NCBI GenBank assembly: GCA_026931905.1
Contig: JAIXLB010000020.1
Coordinates: 1 to 64,000, forward strand
DNA from: Chitinophagales bacterium
GTDB lineage: Bacteria > Bacteroidota > Bacteroidia > Chitinophagales > Chitinophagaceae
DNA: 64,000 nt
Reading direction: 5' to 3'
The position numbers and the translations under genes are program-made. This document shows positions 35,720 through 46,906 of this stretch, in pieces. Below the pieces are notes generated by a model. The model saw only the letters and a list, made by a program, of their open reading frames with translations, did not search any database and was not told the origin of the DNA. Position 1 is the first letter of the stretch; every line of letters begins with the position of its first letter.

Positions 35720-36433
35720 TTACAAACTTGCATTAGCAATACGTTGTAATTTTTGAGCATCTAAAATTTTAATTTTTTTACCCGTTAGCTCTATGATATT
35801 AGACTCATTAAATTCATATAGAGTACGAATGGCAGACTCCCTTATTGTACCTGCAATTCCTGCAAGTTCATCTCTTTTTAAACTTACATTTATGGTTATG
35901 CCATCATCTTCTGTACCATAAAATTCTGCCAGTAAAAGAATAGATTCTGCAATCCTTTCTCTTACTGTATTTTGGGTTAGGTGTAAAATTTTTGTTTCAG
36001 ATGTTTTTAAATCATTGGCAAGCACTTTCATAAACTGAAAAGGAAGATCGGAATTGGATTTAAACAACTGTTGAATTAAATCGTGTTTTAAAAAACACAA
36101 ACAAACTTCACTTATAGCTATTGCAGTACAATTATATGACTCTTCTCCTATAAAAGATCTATAGCCTACTACATCGCCTTCTTTTGCAAATCGTATAATT
36201 TGTTCTCTTTTTTCGAAACCAAATTTTGAGTATTTTAATTTGCCTTTTGTAATAATATAAAAACCAGGTGGGTATTGACCTTCTTTAAAAAGCGTTTCGC
36301 CACAATCAAGAGTTACATGGGTTTTTTGTTTTTGTAATATAGCTATTTCCTCACTATTTAAAACGCTAAAAAGAGAATGTATTCTGGTAGAACAATGTAG
36401 GCAATCTTGACAAGATGATTGAAGTTCAAACAT
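35720..36433 (-). CDS. Crp/Fnr-family transcription regulator with FNR-like cysteines
   Basis: 237 residues. The N-terminus has C8, C11 and C14 (CQDCLHC), and C111 (SEVCLC) aligns with FNR C122; together these could hold an oxygen- or NO-sensitive Fe-S cluster. Residues about 20-130 are the cyclic-nucleotide-type beta barrel (GETLFKEGQYPPGFYIITKG). A long dimer helix follows, then a winged helix with recognition helix GTIRESAIRTLYEF; R-E-x3-R is the CRP pattern rather than FNR E-x2-S-R. It is transcribed towards the nar operon with the operator between, and follows the SUOX-like gene by 63 bases. Most likely the anaerobic/nitrate regulator of this cluster. Confidence 0.85.
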   Translation of the reverse strand: MFELQSSCQDCLHCSTRIHSLFSVLNSEEIAILQKQKTHVTLDCGETLFKEGQYPPGFYIITKGKLKYSKFGFEKREQIIRFAKEGDVVGYRSFIGEESYNCTAIAISEVCLCFLKHDLIQQLFKSNSDLPFQFMKVLANDLKTSETKILHLTQNTVRERIAESILLLAEFYGTEDDGITINVSLKRDELAGIAGTIRESAIRTLYEFNESNIIELTGKKIKILDAQKLQRIANASL

Positions 36434-36496
36434 AAACTCTTGTTTTTATCGATAACTCAACGCTACTCAAATATAAGAAAATATTTCAGCAAAAAA

Positions 36497-37111
36497 TTAA
36501 TCTACTCGTTTTACATCAATGCTATTAAGCCAATACACATGACGTGGACCAGTTTTTATATCATTTTTACAAATAAGTATCATCTCTCCTTGTTCTTTTA
36601 TAGGCTCACCATTTTCTTCAAATAATACATACACATTATCTCCTGTAGGGTTATTAAAAATTTCTGCCCAAGAAAATGTTGCTTTATAATTATCTGTTGC
36701 TTTTGCTACTATATAAAAATTTCTGTCTTTATGGTTGCTTTGTTTTATAACTGCTTTTTCCAAAATATCTCTAAGCAAAACGCCTTTGCAAGTTTTATTT
36801 ACTTTAGTATTTGCACCACTTTGGCATACAACATTAAAGTTTTCGAGCGTAGCAACTTTCATTTGCTTGAGGGTATCAACATTAAAAACAAGTTCATGTT
36901 CTACATTACCTTTTACTGCTACTTGTTTACTAATATATTTTAAGCTGTCTTCGTGGGAAACAAGCACTACACAAGCATCGCTATTGGTAGATTTATTTAA
37001 TGAGGAACTTGTAGTATCTGATTTTGATGTGTTGCTATTTGGGTTGTTTTTGCAATTACTGAAAACAGCAACAAACATTATTAAAAGAGTTGGAGTGAAT
37101 AGTTTTTTCAT
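36497..37111 (-). CDS. Lipoprotein with sulfite-oxidase-type (SUOX-fold) pterin-binding-like domain
   Basis: 204 residues. The lipoprotein signal ends at C20 (FVAVFSNC), followed by a Ser/Thr/Asn linker to about residue 46. The rest resembles the Oxidored_molyb (SUOX) fold: CKGVLLRDILEKAV, YKATFSWAEIF, GDNVYVLFEENGEPI and GPRHVYWLNSIDVKRV. In active sulfite-oxidase-family enzymes a cysteine binds molybdenum; here C106 and C117 are nearby but the exact match is uncertain, and the domain is much shorter than an enzyme. It may bind a pterin or only keep the fold. It is first in the run of same-strand genes leading to the regulator and nar operon. Confidence 0.65.
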   Translation of the reverse strand: MKKLFTPTLLIMFVAVFSNCKNNPNSNTSKSDTTSSSLNKSTNSDACVVLVSHEDSLKYISKQVAVKGNVEHELVFNVDTLKQMKVATLENFNVVCQSGANTKVNKTCKGVLLRDILEKAVIKQSNHKDRNFYIVAKATDNYKATFSWAEIFNNPTGDNVYVLFEENGEPIKEQGEMILICKNDIKTGPRHVYWLNSIDVKRVD

Positions 37112-37457
37112 GGTTTATGTTTTTATTGTTATTAACGAGTTGAAACTTAATTTTTATAAAAAACCCACTCAAACTGTTGCCCTATTTTTCTAAAAAAAGT
37201 TCAACAAAAGTAAATTCTATGGTTATTAAAAAAATTATTTTTCTTAAATGAGGGTATAAGTAGTTGCTATAAAACCGCCTCAAAGCATTACTATATAAGC
37301 ATTGTAGAGTTTTTAAAAACTATATGGTTTTTAATTTTTTTTACAACAATCATTTTACTGAATAATAAAAATTATACAACTTTGCAGGTTCATTGCTTTT
37401 ACAACAAAAAATTTATTTAGTTGTTAATAGCACAGGTAGATTTTTAAAATAAACAAA
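37112..37457. other. Divergent intergenic region between SUOX-like gene and queD
   Basis: 346 bases of about 75-80% A+T with no gene. It must hold promoters for both directions. Near queD the plus strand has TATACAACTTTGCAGG (about 37374-37389), which resembles a Bacteroidota promoter end but has two extra bases between TA and TTTG. I see no strong hairpin or operator-like palindrome here. Confidence 0.5.
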
Positions 37458-37886
37458 ATGATTGTAGCAAAAAGATTTAATTGGGAAGCAGCTCACAGAT
37501 TGCCTTGGCACGAAGGAAAATGCAAACAAATTCATGGACATTCTTATAAAATGATTGTAGAGTTCGACGGGGAGTTAAACGAAAAAGGAATGGTGGTAGA
37601 TTTTAATGATATAAAAAAAATGATAGAACCCATTGTTAAACAAATTGATCATGCTACTATTATTTCATCTAATGATTTTGAGTTAAAAGAATTGTTTGAA
37701 GCCAAATCTTGGAAGTATTTTTTACTACCTTTTGACTCTACTGCAGAAAATTTATGCAACTATTTTTTAGGATTAATTATAGAGCAACATAAAGATTTGC
37801 TTGTAGCCAACCGTGTAAAAGAAGTTGGTGTAAAAGTTTTCGAAACAGATACAACTTATGCTTATACAAAAGCCACACTAAAATAA
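37458..37886 (+). CDS. queD: 6-carboxytetrahydropterin synthase QueD (PTPS family)
   Basis: 142 residues. QueD turns dihydroneopterin triphosphate into 6-carboxy-tetrahydropterin on the route to queuosine. Zinc ligands are H13 (EAAHRL), H26 and H28 (IHGHSY). The catalytic cysteine is C22 (GKCKQ). Later motifs are VVDFNDIKK, IDHATI and VFETDTTYA, with the catalytic acid-base pair His and the pterin-anchoring Glu. Bacteroidota sequences of this type are usually annotated QueD rather than eukaryotic PTPS. It is followed after 31 bases by the urea transporter gene, but no functional link between them is apparent. Confidence 0.92.
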   Translation: MIVAKRFNWEAAHRLPWHEGKCKQIHGHSYKMIVEFDGELNEKGMVVDFNDIKKMIEPIVKQIDHATIISSNDFELKELFEAKSWKYFLLPFDSTAENLCNYFLGLIIEQHKDLLVANRVKEVGVKVFETDTTYAYTKATLK

Positions 37887-37917
37887 ATTTGTATCAAGTA
37901 TAAAAATACAATTGCTA

Positions 37918-38781
37918 ATGAACTTCTCTTTTTATGTAAAAATAATTTTAAGAGGCGTTGGACAAATTATGTTGCAAGAAAATGCAATAACAGGTTTGTT
38001 TTTTTTAGCAGGATTGTTTTATGTTTCTATTTATATGGGTATAGCAGCTTTACTTGCAACCATTATAGGTACAGTTACAGCATACATTTTAAAATACAAT
38101 AAAGAAGAAATTGAGAAAGGATTATATGGGTTTAATGCAGCATTAATAGGTGTTGCAGTGCTTGTGTTTTGTAAACCAACAATTATTTCTTTTGTTGTAA
38201 TTATTATTGGATCAATTATTTCTACTTTTATTTTTCATTTCTTTTTACAAAGAAAAATACCTGTTTTCACTTTTCCTTTTGTTGTAATTACCTGGCTTAT
38301 TGTATTAATTTTTCATGCTTTTTTTATTCAACATTTAAACGAAAAAATTGCTCTACCAAATACACCCAGTATCAATTATTTATCCCTTGCTTTTAAAGGA
38401 TTTGGGCAAGTAATTTTTCAGGAAAATATGGTTGCAAGTATTCTTTTTTTTGTTGCTGTTTTTATTAGCTCACCTATTAGTGCATTGTATGGATTAGTTG
38501 CTTCTTTTATTGCAGGCGTTGTTGCTTTTTCGTTTTCCTTTTCAATACAAGAAATTAATATGGGGTTATTGGGTTACAATGCAGTTTTGTGTGCTATAGT
38601 TTTTGCAGGAAAAAAACTACATAACTATTTGTGGGCTTTTGTTTCTATACTATTGGCTTTACTAATTAGTACACTAATGTTTACATATAATATAACGCAA
38701 CTTACCTTTCCTTTTGTTGCCTCCACCTGTATAATATTATTTTTTAAACAAACAATTCAACCGAAAATTGCAAAAATCTAA
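37918..38781 (+). CDS. Urea transporter (UT family)
   Basis: 287 residues, about ten membrane segments in two repeated halves. Each half has the UT-family signature: GLYGFNAALIGVAV in the first and GLLGYNAVLCAIVF in the second, with a TFPFVV loop in each half (FTFPFVVITW, LTFPFVAST). Start taken at ATG 37918; a TTG six bases earlier is less likely. UT proteins form channels that let urea pass. No urease genes are in the window; HupE/UreJ at 42.9 kb is a possible metal importer but lies apart. It is likely co-transcribed with queD. Confidence 0.88.
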   Translation: MNFSFYVKIILRGVGQIMLQENAITGLFFLAGLFYVSIYMGIAALLATIIGTVTAYILKYNKEEIEKGLYGFNAALIGVAVLVFCKPTIISFVVIIIGSIISTFIFHFFLQRKIPVFTFPFVVITWLIVLIFHAFFIQHLNEKIALPNTPSINYLSLAFKGFGQVIFQENMVASILFFVAVFISSPISALYGLVASFIAGVVAFSFSFSIQEINMGLLGYNAVLCAIVFAGKKLHNYLWAFVSILLALLISTLMFTYNITQLTFPFVASTCIILFFKQTIQPKIAKI

Positions 38782-38827
38782 AAGTGCCATTAAGGATACA
38801 ATTCTCTTTTTATTTTATTGAAACAAG

Positions 38828-38835
38828 TATCTTTG
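38828..38835 (+). promoter_or_regulatory. Bacteroidota -7 promoter element for the tnaA-tpl pair
   Basis: TATCTTTG matches TAnnTTTG exactly and is followed by CTCGCCC, a C-rich start region like others in this window. It is 50 bases before the tnaA start. A clear TTG at -33 was not found. Confidence 0.5.
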
Positions 38836-38885
38836 CTCGCCCTTTTAAAATTGCACATTAAAAAAATCAACTTTAAAACAATTTT

Positions 38886-41665
<2,780 letters not shown>

Positions 41666-41680
41666 GAAGATATAGTTTTT

Positions 41681-41724
41681 ACAAGAAGAGAGGGTTTGAA
41701 ATTTTTCAAACCCTCTCTTCTTGT
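41681..41724. terminator. Bidirectional terminator hairpin between tpl and yjdM
   Basis: A perfect inverted repeat with 21-base arms (starting ACAAGAAGAGAGGGTTTGAA) and a two-base loop. It lies between two convergent genes and can serve both. T runs beyond the stem are weak on both sides, so strength depends on the stem. Confidence 0.7.
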
Positions 41725-41739
41725 ATGCTACAAATTTAG

Positions 41740-42072
41740 CTACGCCTTTTTTACAAATTCCGATTTTAAAGACATAGATCCAAAGCCGTCAATTCTACAA
41801 TCTATGTTATGGTCGCCTTCTACCAAACGAATATTTTTAACCTTTGTTCCAGATTTTATAGGATGAGGAGAACCTTTAACGGGTAAATTTTTTATTACAA
41901 CAACCGAATCGCCATCAGCCAATCTATTGCCATTGGCATCTTTTACAATCAATCCTTCCTCTATTATTTCATCAGGGTTCCATTCATAAGCACACTCAGG
42001 GCAAATCATTAAAGGATCTACAAAATAAGCATACTGCGATTTACATTTAGGGCAATTGGTATTATCAGTCAT
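41740..42072 (-). CDS. yjdM: Zinc-ribbon protein YjdM (PhnA family)
   Basis: 110 residues. The N-terminal zinc ribbon has CPKC and CPEC (residues about 7-35), and the C-terminal PhnA domain has [23 protein letters not shown] and [23 protein letters not shown]. The family was first tied to phosphonate use but its members are now regarded as proteins of unclear role. No other phosphonate gene is nearby. The start is the ATG before [11 protein letters not shown] Bacteroidota -7 element (TACTTTTG on the minus strand, 42087-42094) lies 15 bases upstream. Confidence 0.93.
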   Translation of the reverse strand: MTDNTNCPKCKSQYAYFVDPLMICPECAYEWNPDEIIEEGLIVKDANGNRLADGDSVVVIKNLPVKGSPHPIKSGTKVKNIRLVEGDHNIDCRIDGFGSMSLKSEFVKKA

Positions 42073-42086
42073 AGTAATTTTTGCTA

Positions 42087-42094
42087 CAAAAGTA
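42087..42094 (-). promoter_or_regulatory. Bacteroidota -7 promoter element for yjdM
   Basis: TACTTTTG on the minus strand matches TAnnTTTG exactly, 15 bases before the yjdM start codon. The expected transcript would have a very short leader. Confidence 0.45.
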
Positions 42095-42306
42095 AAACAA
42101 AAACTTGCAAAAGAAACTGTATTAATTTGACTTAAAATTCATTGATGATATAGAATTTGAAAACCCAAAAGCAACAAAAAAATATTTCTTATCTTCAAAA
42201 AGATTGATGATTAATTGTAGAATTGAAATTGATTGAATATTTGACTTTGAGAAATAACCCCATATACTACAGAATACAACACTAAAACGTATTTCATGTT
42301 TAAAAT

Positions 42307-42795
42307 TTATAGGGTAAATAATACATGGCTATTAGGATTATCTAATTTATAACTTTTATCTTTTCCGTTGGCTTTTACTTGAAAAATATTCATCTGTTCT
42401 TTTTTGTATTCGTACAATAAATTGCAGTTGATATTTATTTTTTTAAGCGTAGCAATATTGGGTAATTCAAAATACATCCAAACGCTTTCTCTGTTTATTT
42501 CAAACCCCAAATAATCCAAGTGTGTTGGCTTGTCATCTATTGTAATTGTAAGTTTTTCGGCAATATAATTTTTTATAAGATTATCTGTTGCTGCAATATT
42601 TTTTGGTGCAGATAAATTAACAGACGTTTTTCCATAAGCCTGTAAAGTACTTTCCATATCGTCTGTAAAAACTCTTATAGAAACCTCAATGGTTTTATCT
42701 TTTGCGTTATGATTAAGCTCTATTTTACTTACATAAAATGGATGTATAACAGCTATACAGGTTGCTAAAAACCAATTAAATAAATTATTTACCAT
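42307..42795 (-). CDS. DUF6702-family protein
   Basis: 162 residues with a hydrophobic N-terminus (NLFNWFLATCIAVIHPF) that looks like a signal or anchor. The mature part is beta-rich: HPFYVSKIELNHNAKDKTIEVSIRVF, DYLGFEINRESVWMYFELP, and CNLLYEYKKEQMNIFQVKANG. The phrase HPFYVSxxExxHN is typical of a Bacteroidota family (DUF6702) often found next to HupE/UreJ and M1 peptidase genes, as here. Its function is unknown. It is divergent from hupE with 99 bases between. Confidence 0.75.
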   Translation of the reverse strand: MVNNLFNWFLATCIAVIHPFYVSKIELNHNAKDKTIEVSIRVFTDDMESTLQAYGKTSVNLSAPKNIAATDNLIKNYIAEKLTITIDDKPTHLDYLGFEINRESVWMYFELPNIATLKKININCNLLYEYKKEQMNIFQVKANGKDKSYKLDNPNSHVLFTL

Positions 42796-42894
42796 TTATA
42801 AACATTATTTTGCTAAGGCAAACATCCTTACTTATTTTCAATAATAAATCAAAACTTTTTGTAAAAGTTATTTTATATAACGCTGTATTTTTAA

Positions 42895-43476
42895 ATGGGA
42901 AATTTTCAGTTATATTTTGAAATAGGCTTTAAGCATATTGTAAATATTGGTGCATTGGATCATATTTTATTTATGGCTGCCATTGCATTAAGGTATCAAT
43001 TTGTAGATTTTAAAAAACTTTTAATTATTGTTACAGCTTTTACTTTAGGTCATGCAGTAACATTGGCTTTAGCCATTTTTCATGTAATTTATTTACCTAA
43101 AAATTGGATAGAGTTTTTAATAGCTATTACCATAATTATTACATCGTTCAGCAATTTATTTGTAAAAAAATTTGTGTACAAAGGAAAATTTCCACCCATT
43201 TATTTCTTTGCATTATTTTTTGGATTAATTCATGGAATGGGCTTTGCCACTGAATTTGTTGCATTGGAAGGCACAGGATTTAGTACAGCATTAAATTTAT
43301 TATATGCCAATATAGGAATTGAAATTGGTCAATTATTTTTTGTATTAATTGTTTTAATTCTTTCCTTTATATGCCTAAACATTTTAAAGCAGAACAGAAG
43401 AGAGTATATTTTATTTACGAGTGGAGCCATTTTTGGAATAGCTTTAGAGATGGCTCTTTTACGTTTACCATTTTAA
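42895..43476 (+). CDS. HupE/UreJ-family membrane protein
   Basis: 193 residues with six membrane segments. Motifs: GFKHIVNIGALDHILFM at residues 11-27, then TAFTLGHAVTLALA and FGLIHGMGFA. The His-rich HxxxxxxDH pattern in the first helix and the GLIHGMGFA motif are those of HupE/UreJ, a family tied to nickel uptake for hydrogenase or urease. Here the partner genes are DUF6702 and the M1 peptidase instead, a grouping seen in other Bacteroidota. A metal-import role is possible but not proven. It ends 11 bases before the M1 peptidase start. Confidence 0.83.
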   Translation: MGNFQLYFEIGFKHIVNIGALDHILFMAAIALRYQFVDFKKLLIIVTAFTLGHAVTLALAIFHVIYLPKNWIEFLIAITIIITSFSNLFVKKFVYKGKFPPIYFFALFFGLIHGMGFATEFVALEGTGFSTALNLLYANIGIEIGQLFFVLIVLILSFICLNILKQNRREYILFTSGAIFGIALEMALLRLPF

Positions 43477-43487
43477 AATTTTTCAAA

Positions 43488-45893
43488 ATGAAAAAATTAA
43501 TTTTTCTTATTGTAATGTTTGTAGCACTCAACAGTACAAAAGCACAAAACATTCAAAACAATCCCAACAGTAATCATGGCAACAAGTTCGAACAATTAGG
43601 AACTATTTTACCAACACCTAATGAGTATAGAACTGCAAGTGGTGCACCTGGCAATAAATATTGGCAGCAACGTTGCGATTATAATATTGTGTGCGAATTA
43701 GATGAAAAAAATTTAAAACTTACTGGCGTAGAAACCTTAACTTATTACAACAACTCACCAGATGGATTGCAATATTTATGGTTGCAGTTAGATGAAAATG
43801 AACACAGCACAATTAACAATGCAAATTATCAAGATGCAAGTAAATTATCTTCAATGCAATCAGCATCTGCATTAGAAAAAATGGAAAATGCAACTATTGA
43901 TAATGGCTATGGCTCTCAAATTGTAAAAATTACAGATGCCACAGGAAAACCATTAAAATATACTATTAATAAAACCATGATGAGGGTTGATTTACCTACT
44001 ACTTTAAAAGCTGGTCAGCAATTTGTTTTTAAAATTAATTGGTATTATAAAATAGCAGATAGAATGTCGATGGGTGGACGTGGTGGATATGAATTTTTTC
44101 CAGAAGATGGCAATTATTTATTTACAATGACACAATGGTATCCACGCCTTTGTGTTTATAGCGATTTTCAAGGCTGGCAAAATCATCAGTTTACTGGTCG
44201 TGGAGAATTTGCCTTAACATTTGGAAACTTTAAAGTACAAATGACGGTTCCTGCAGATCATGTTGTTATGGGTACAGGAGAATGTCAAAACTATACTCAA
44301 ACACTTAGTGCTGCACAGCTTCAACGTTGGACAAAAGCCCAAACAACAAAAGAGCCTTTGGAAATTGTAACTTTAGATGAAGCAACTAAAGCAGAAAAAT
44401 CTAAAAGCAATAAAAAGAAAACATGGATTTTTAATGCAAACAATGTAAGAGATTTTGCATGGTGCAGCTCTCGTAAAATTATTTGGGATGCAATGCCCAT
44501 TTCTATTGAAGGAAGAAAAGTAATGTGTATGAGTGGCTATCCAAAAGAAGCGTATGGGTTATACAGAAAGTTTTCTACAAAAGCAGTAGCTCATACCATA
44601 AAAACTTATTCAGATTTTACAATTCCTTACCCTTATCCTGTAGCTCAAAGCATAGAAGCAAGCAATGGAATGGAGTACCCTATGATTTGTTTTAATTTTG
44701 GAAGAACAGAAAAAGATGGCACCTATTCTGAAGCAACAAAAAATGGAATGATTGGCGTAATTATACATGAAGTAGGGCACAACTTTTTCCCAATGATTGT
44801 AAATAGCGATGAACGTCAATGGACTTGGATGGATGAAGGATTAAACACGTTTGTAGAATATTTAACTGAAGAATTATGGGATAATAAATTTCCTTCAAGA
44901 AGGGGTCCTGCATTTACTATTACAGATTATATGCGTTTACCAAAAGATCAGTTAGAACCCATTATGACGAATAGCGAAAACATTATTCAATTTGGTCCAA
45001 ACGCTTACAGCAAACCAGCTACAGCATTAAATATTTTAAGAGAAACAATTATGGGACGTGAATTATTTGATTTTGCTTTTAAACAATATGCCAGAAGATG
45101 GGCTTTTAAACACCCCGAACCTGCAGATTTTTTTAGAGCTATGGAAGATGCAAGTGGCGAAGATTTAGATTGGTTTTGGCGTGGTTGGTTTTACAGCACT
45201 GATGCTTGTGATATAGCCATTGATAGCGTAAAATATGCAGTATATGATAAAACACCAGCATCAAATAATTTTGGAGGAGGAGGAAGAACATCTGCTGCTA
45301 ATAGTAGAAGATCTTTAGATAAACCACAAACACCCAGCTTTGATGATATTTCTAAAATAAGAAACAGAGCAGATAAAAGATTAACTTTTGCTACAGATGC
45401 CGATACTTCTTTAAGAGATTTTTATTGGAGATATGATAGAGGTATTGAGCCTTACGATACTACAAAATATGTTACTGAAAGACCATCATTTGCAGCAGAA
45501 CCTTTAGACGAAGCCACTCATCAAAAATATGCCAACACTCATTTGTACGAAATTACATTTTTAAATAAAGGAGGTTTGGTAATGCCTATTATTGTAGAAT
45601 TTACTTTTGAAGATGGTACCAAACAAACAGAAAGAATTCCTGCTCAAATATGGCGTAAGAACGAGCAAAAAGTAACCAAAGTATTTATGACTCCTAAAAA
45701 AGCAGTAAGTATTGTTTTGGACCCCATGAAAGAAACAGCAGACATTAACGAAACTAACAATATATGGACTGATAATGCTGGAGTAACAAAACCAAGTAGA
45801 TTTTCAGTATTTAAAGGAAGTATGTTTAATAGAAGAAACTTTGGTGGAGCACAAAAAAATCCTATGCAAGCAGCAAACGAAAAAACGAAATAA
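43488..45893 (+). CDS. M1-family metallopeptidase, secreted
   Basis: 801 residues from the ATG at 43488, chosen because it starts a proper signal peptide (MKKLIFLIVMFVALNSTKAQ); an upstream ATG at 43371 lies inside hupE and is not credible. The zinc site is HEVGH at residues 427-431, with the third ligand E450 (MDEGLN) 19 residues on, as in gluzincins. A substrate-binding GMEYP motif takes the place of the usual GAMEN. Aminopeptidase-like activity in the periplasm or outer membrane is expected. The C-terminal third is beta-rich with a Gly-rich link (NNFGGGGR). It is followed by a terminator at 45921. Confidence 0.88.
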   Translation: MKKLIFLIVMFVALNSTKAQNIQNNPNSNHGNKFEQLGTILPTPNEYRTASGAPGNKYWQQRCDYNIVCELDEKNLKLTGVETLTYYNNSPDGLQYLWLQLDENEHSTINNANYQDASKLSSMQSASALEKMENATIDNGYGSQIVKITDATGKPLKYTINKTMMRVDLPTTLKAGQQFVFKINWYYKIADRMSMGGRGGYEFFPEDGNYLFTMTQWYPRLCVYSDFQGWQNHQFTGRGEFALTFGNFKVQMTVPADHVVMGTGECQNYTQTLSAAQLQRWTKAQTTKEPLEIVTLDEATKAEKSKSNKKKTWIFNANNVRDFAWCSSRKIIWDAMPISIEGRKVMCMSGYPKEAYGLYRKFSTKAVAHTIKTYSDFTIPYPYPVAQSIEASNGMEYPMICFNFGRTEKDGTYSEATKNGMIGVIIHEVGHNFFPMIVNSDERQWTWMDEGLNTFVEYLTEELWDNKFPSRRGPAFTITDYMRLPKDQLEPIMTNSENIIQFGPNAYSKPATALNILRETIMGRELFDFAFKQYARRWAFKHPEPADFFRAMEDASGEDLDWFWRGWFYSTDACDIAIDSVKYAVYDKTPASNNFGGGGRTSAANSRRSLDKPQTPSFDDISKIRNRADKRLTFATDADTSLRDFYWRYDRGIEPYDTTKYVTERPSFAAEPLDEATHQKYANTHLYEITFLNKGGLVMPIIVEFTFEDGTKQTERIPAQIWRKNEQKVTKVFMTPKKAVSIVLDPMKETADINETNNIWTDNAGVTKPSRFSVFKGSMFNRRNFGGAQKNPMQAANEKTK

Positions 45894-45920
45894 ACCCTTC
45901 ATCATTTAAAGGGTTCTAAT

Positions 45921-45957
45921 AAAAAAGGCTGTATGAAAACTTCATGCAGCCTTTTTT
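45921..45957. terminator. Bidirectional terminator after the M1 peptidase
   Basis: AAAAAAGGCTG and a matching GCAGCCTTTTTT arm, with inner ATGAA/TTCAT pairs and an AAC loop, form a strong stem with T runs in both orientations. It lies between convergent genes. Confidence 0.85.
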
Positions 45958-45982
45958 ATTTTTAAAAAATCTCAAATTTTAA

Positions 45983-46762
45983 TTAATCTCTGCTTGCAAA
46001 ACGACTTAATAATTTAAGTATCTCAATGTACAACCAAACAATGGTTACAAGCAAACCAAAAGCCCCATACCACTCCATAAATTTAGGTGCTCCTTGTTCT
46101 GCTCCTTTTTCAATCATATCAAAATCTAAAATTAAATTCAAAGCAGCAATAGCTACTACAAACAAACTAATACCAATACCCAACCAACCACCATTTGTAA
46201 TAGACATAAAATCCATTTGAACGCCAAAAAAGCTTAACAATAAAGTAATACCGTAAAAAATAAGAATACCAACCGTAGCACCTATAATAATACTTTTAAA
46301 CTTTTCTGTTGCTTTTATGATACGAAAATTATACAATAAAAACATAGCAATAGCTACTCCAAAAGTTAAGCCTACAGCCTGCATTACAATATTAGAACCA
46401 CCTTCTTCCTTTGCAAAAGTTTCATTAATAACCACCGAAATTGCACCAATAAATAAACCCTCTAAAATACCATAGGCAGGAGCTAAATAAGGAGCCAATT
46501 TTGGTTTAAAAGAAATTATTAAAGCAGCAATTAAACCACCAATAATGCCTACAATCATTAAAGTAAACATTAACTTGTCTTGCCCACTTACATGTAATTG
46601 CCAAGTATAAGCAGCACCACCCACAACAGTAAGTAATAAGAAGCCAAATTTATTAATAGTACCTCTTACACTCATAGTGCCTTGCATATCTGCTTTATCG
46701 CTGAAAGATCTTTCAAAAATTTTCTGTGAAAGAGTTGGATTTCCTGACTTAAAAAGTGCCAT
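45983..46762 (-). CDS. Bax inhibitor-1/YccA family membrane protein
   Basis: 259 residues with seven membrane segments. Motifs: SVRGTINKFGFLLLTVVGGAAYTW near residue 30, AYGILEGLFIGAISVV (the family AxxEGLxxG signature) and GWLGIGISLFVVAIAALNLILDFD with the acidic pair near the end. The family is linked to calcium leak, stress tolerance and membrane-protein quality control (YccA modulates FtsH). The N-terminal 45 residues are hydrophilic and contain a Lys/Ser-rich part. It is monocistronic. Its promoter may be TATCTTTA at 46784-46791 on the minus strand, one base from the consensus. Confidence 0.9.
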   Translation of the reverse strand: MALFKSGNPTLSQKIFERSFSDKADMQGTMSVRGTINKFGFLLLTVVGGAAYTWQLHVSGQDKLMFTLMIVGIIGGLIAALIISFKPKLAPYLAPAYGILEGLFIGAISVVINETFAKEEGGSNIVMQAVGLTFGVAIAMFLLYNFRIIKATEKFKSIIIGATVGILIFYGITLLLSFFGVQMDFMSITNGGWLGIGISLFVVAIAALNLILDFDMIEKGAEQGAPKFMEWYGAFGLLVTIVWLYIEILKLLSRFASRD

Positions 46763-46906
46763 AATTTTATTTTGTTTTAATTGTAAAGATAACTCAATTT
46801 ATCATAATTTACACGTTAAAAAATAATTAAAACCCAAGTGAAAATTATTATTAAAATGTTTAAGATTCTATTACTTTAATTTATCTTGCCCCAAAAATTT
46901 TTATCA

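Noticed and set aside
43371-43487. Earlier ATG for the M1 peptidase
   Set aside because: It lies inside hupE and would bury the signal peptide 39 residues from the start.
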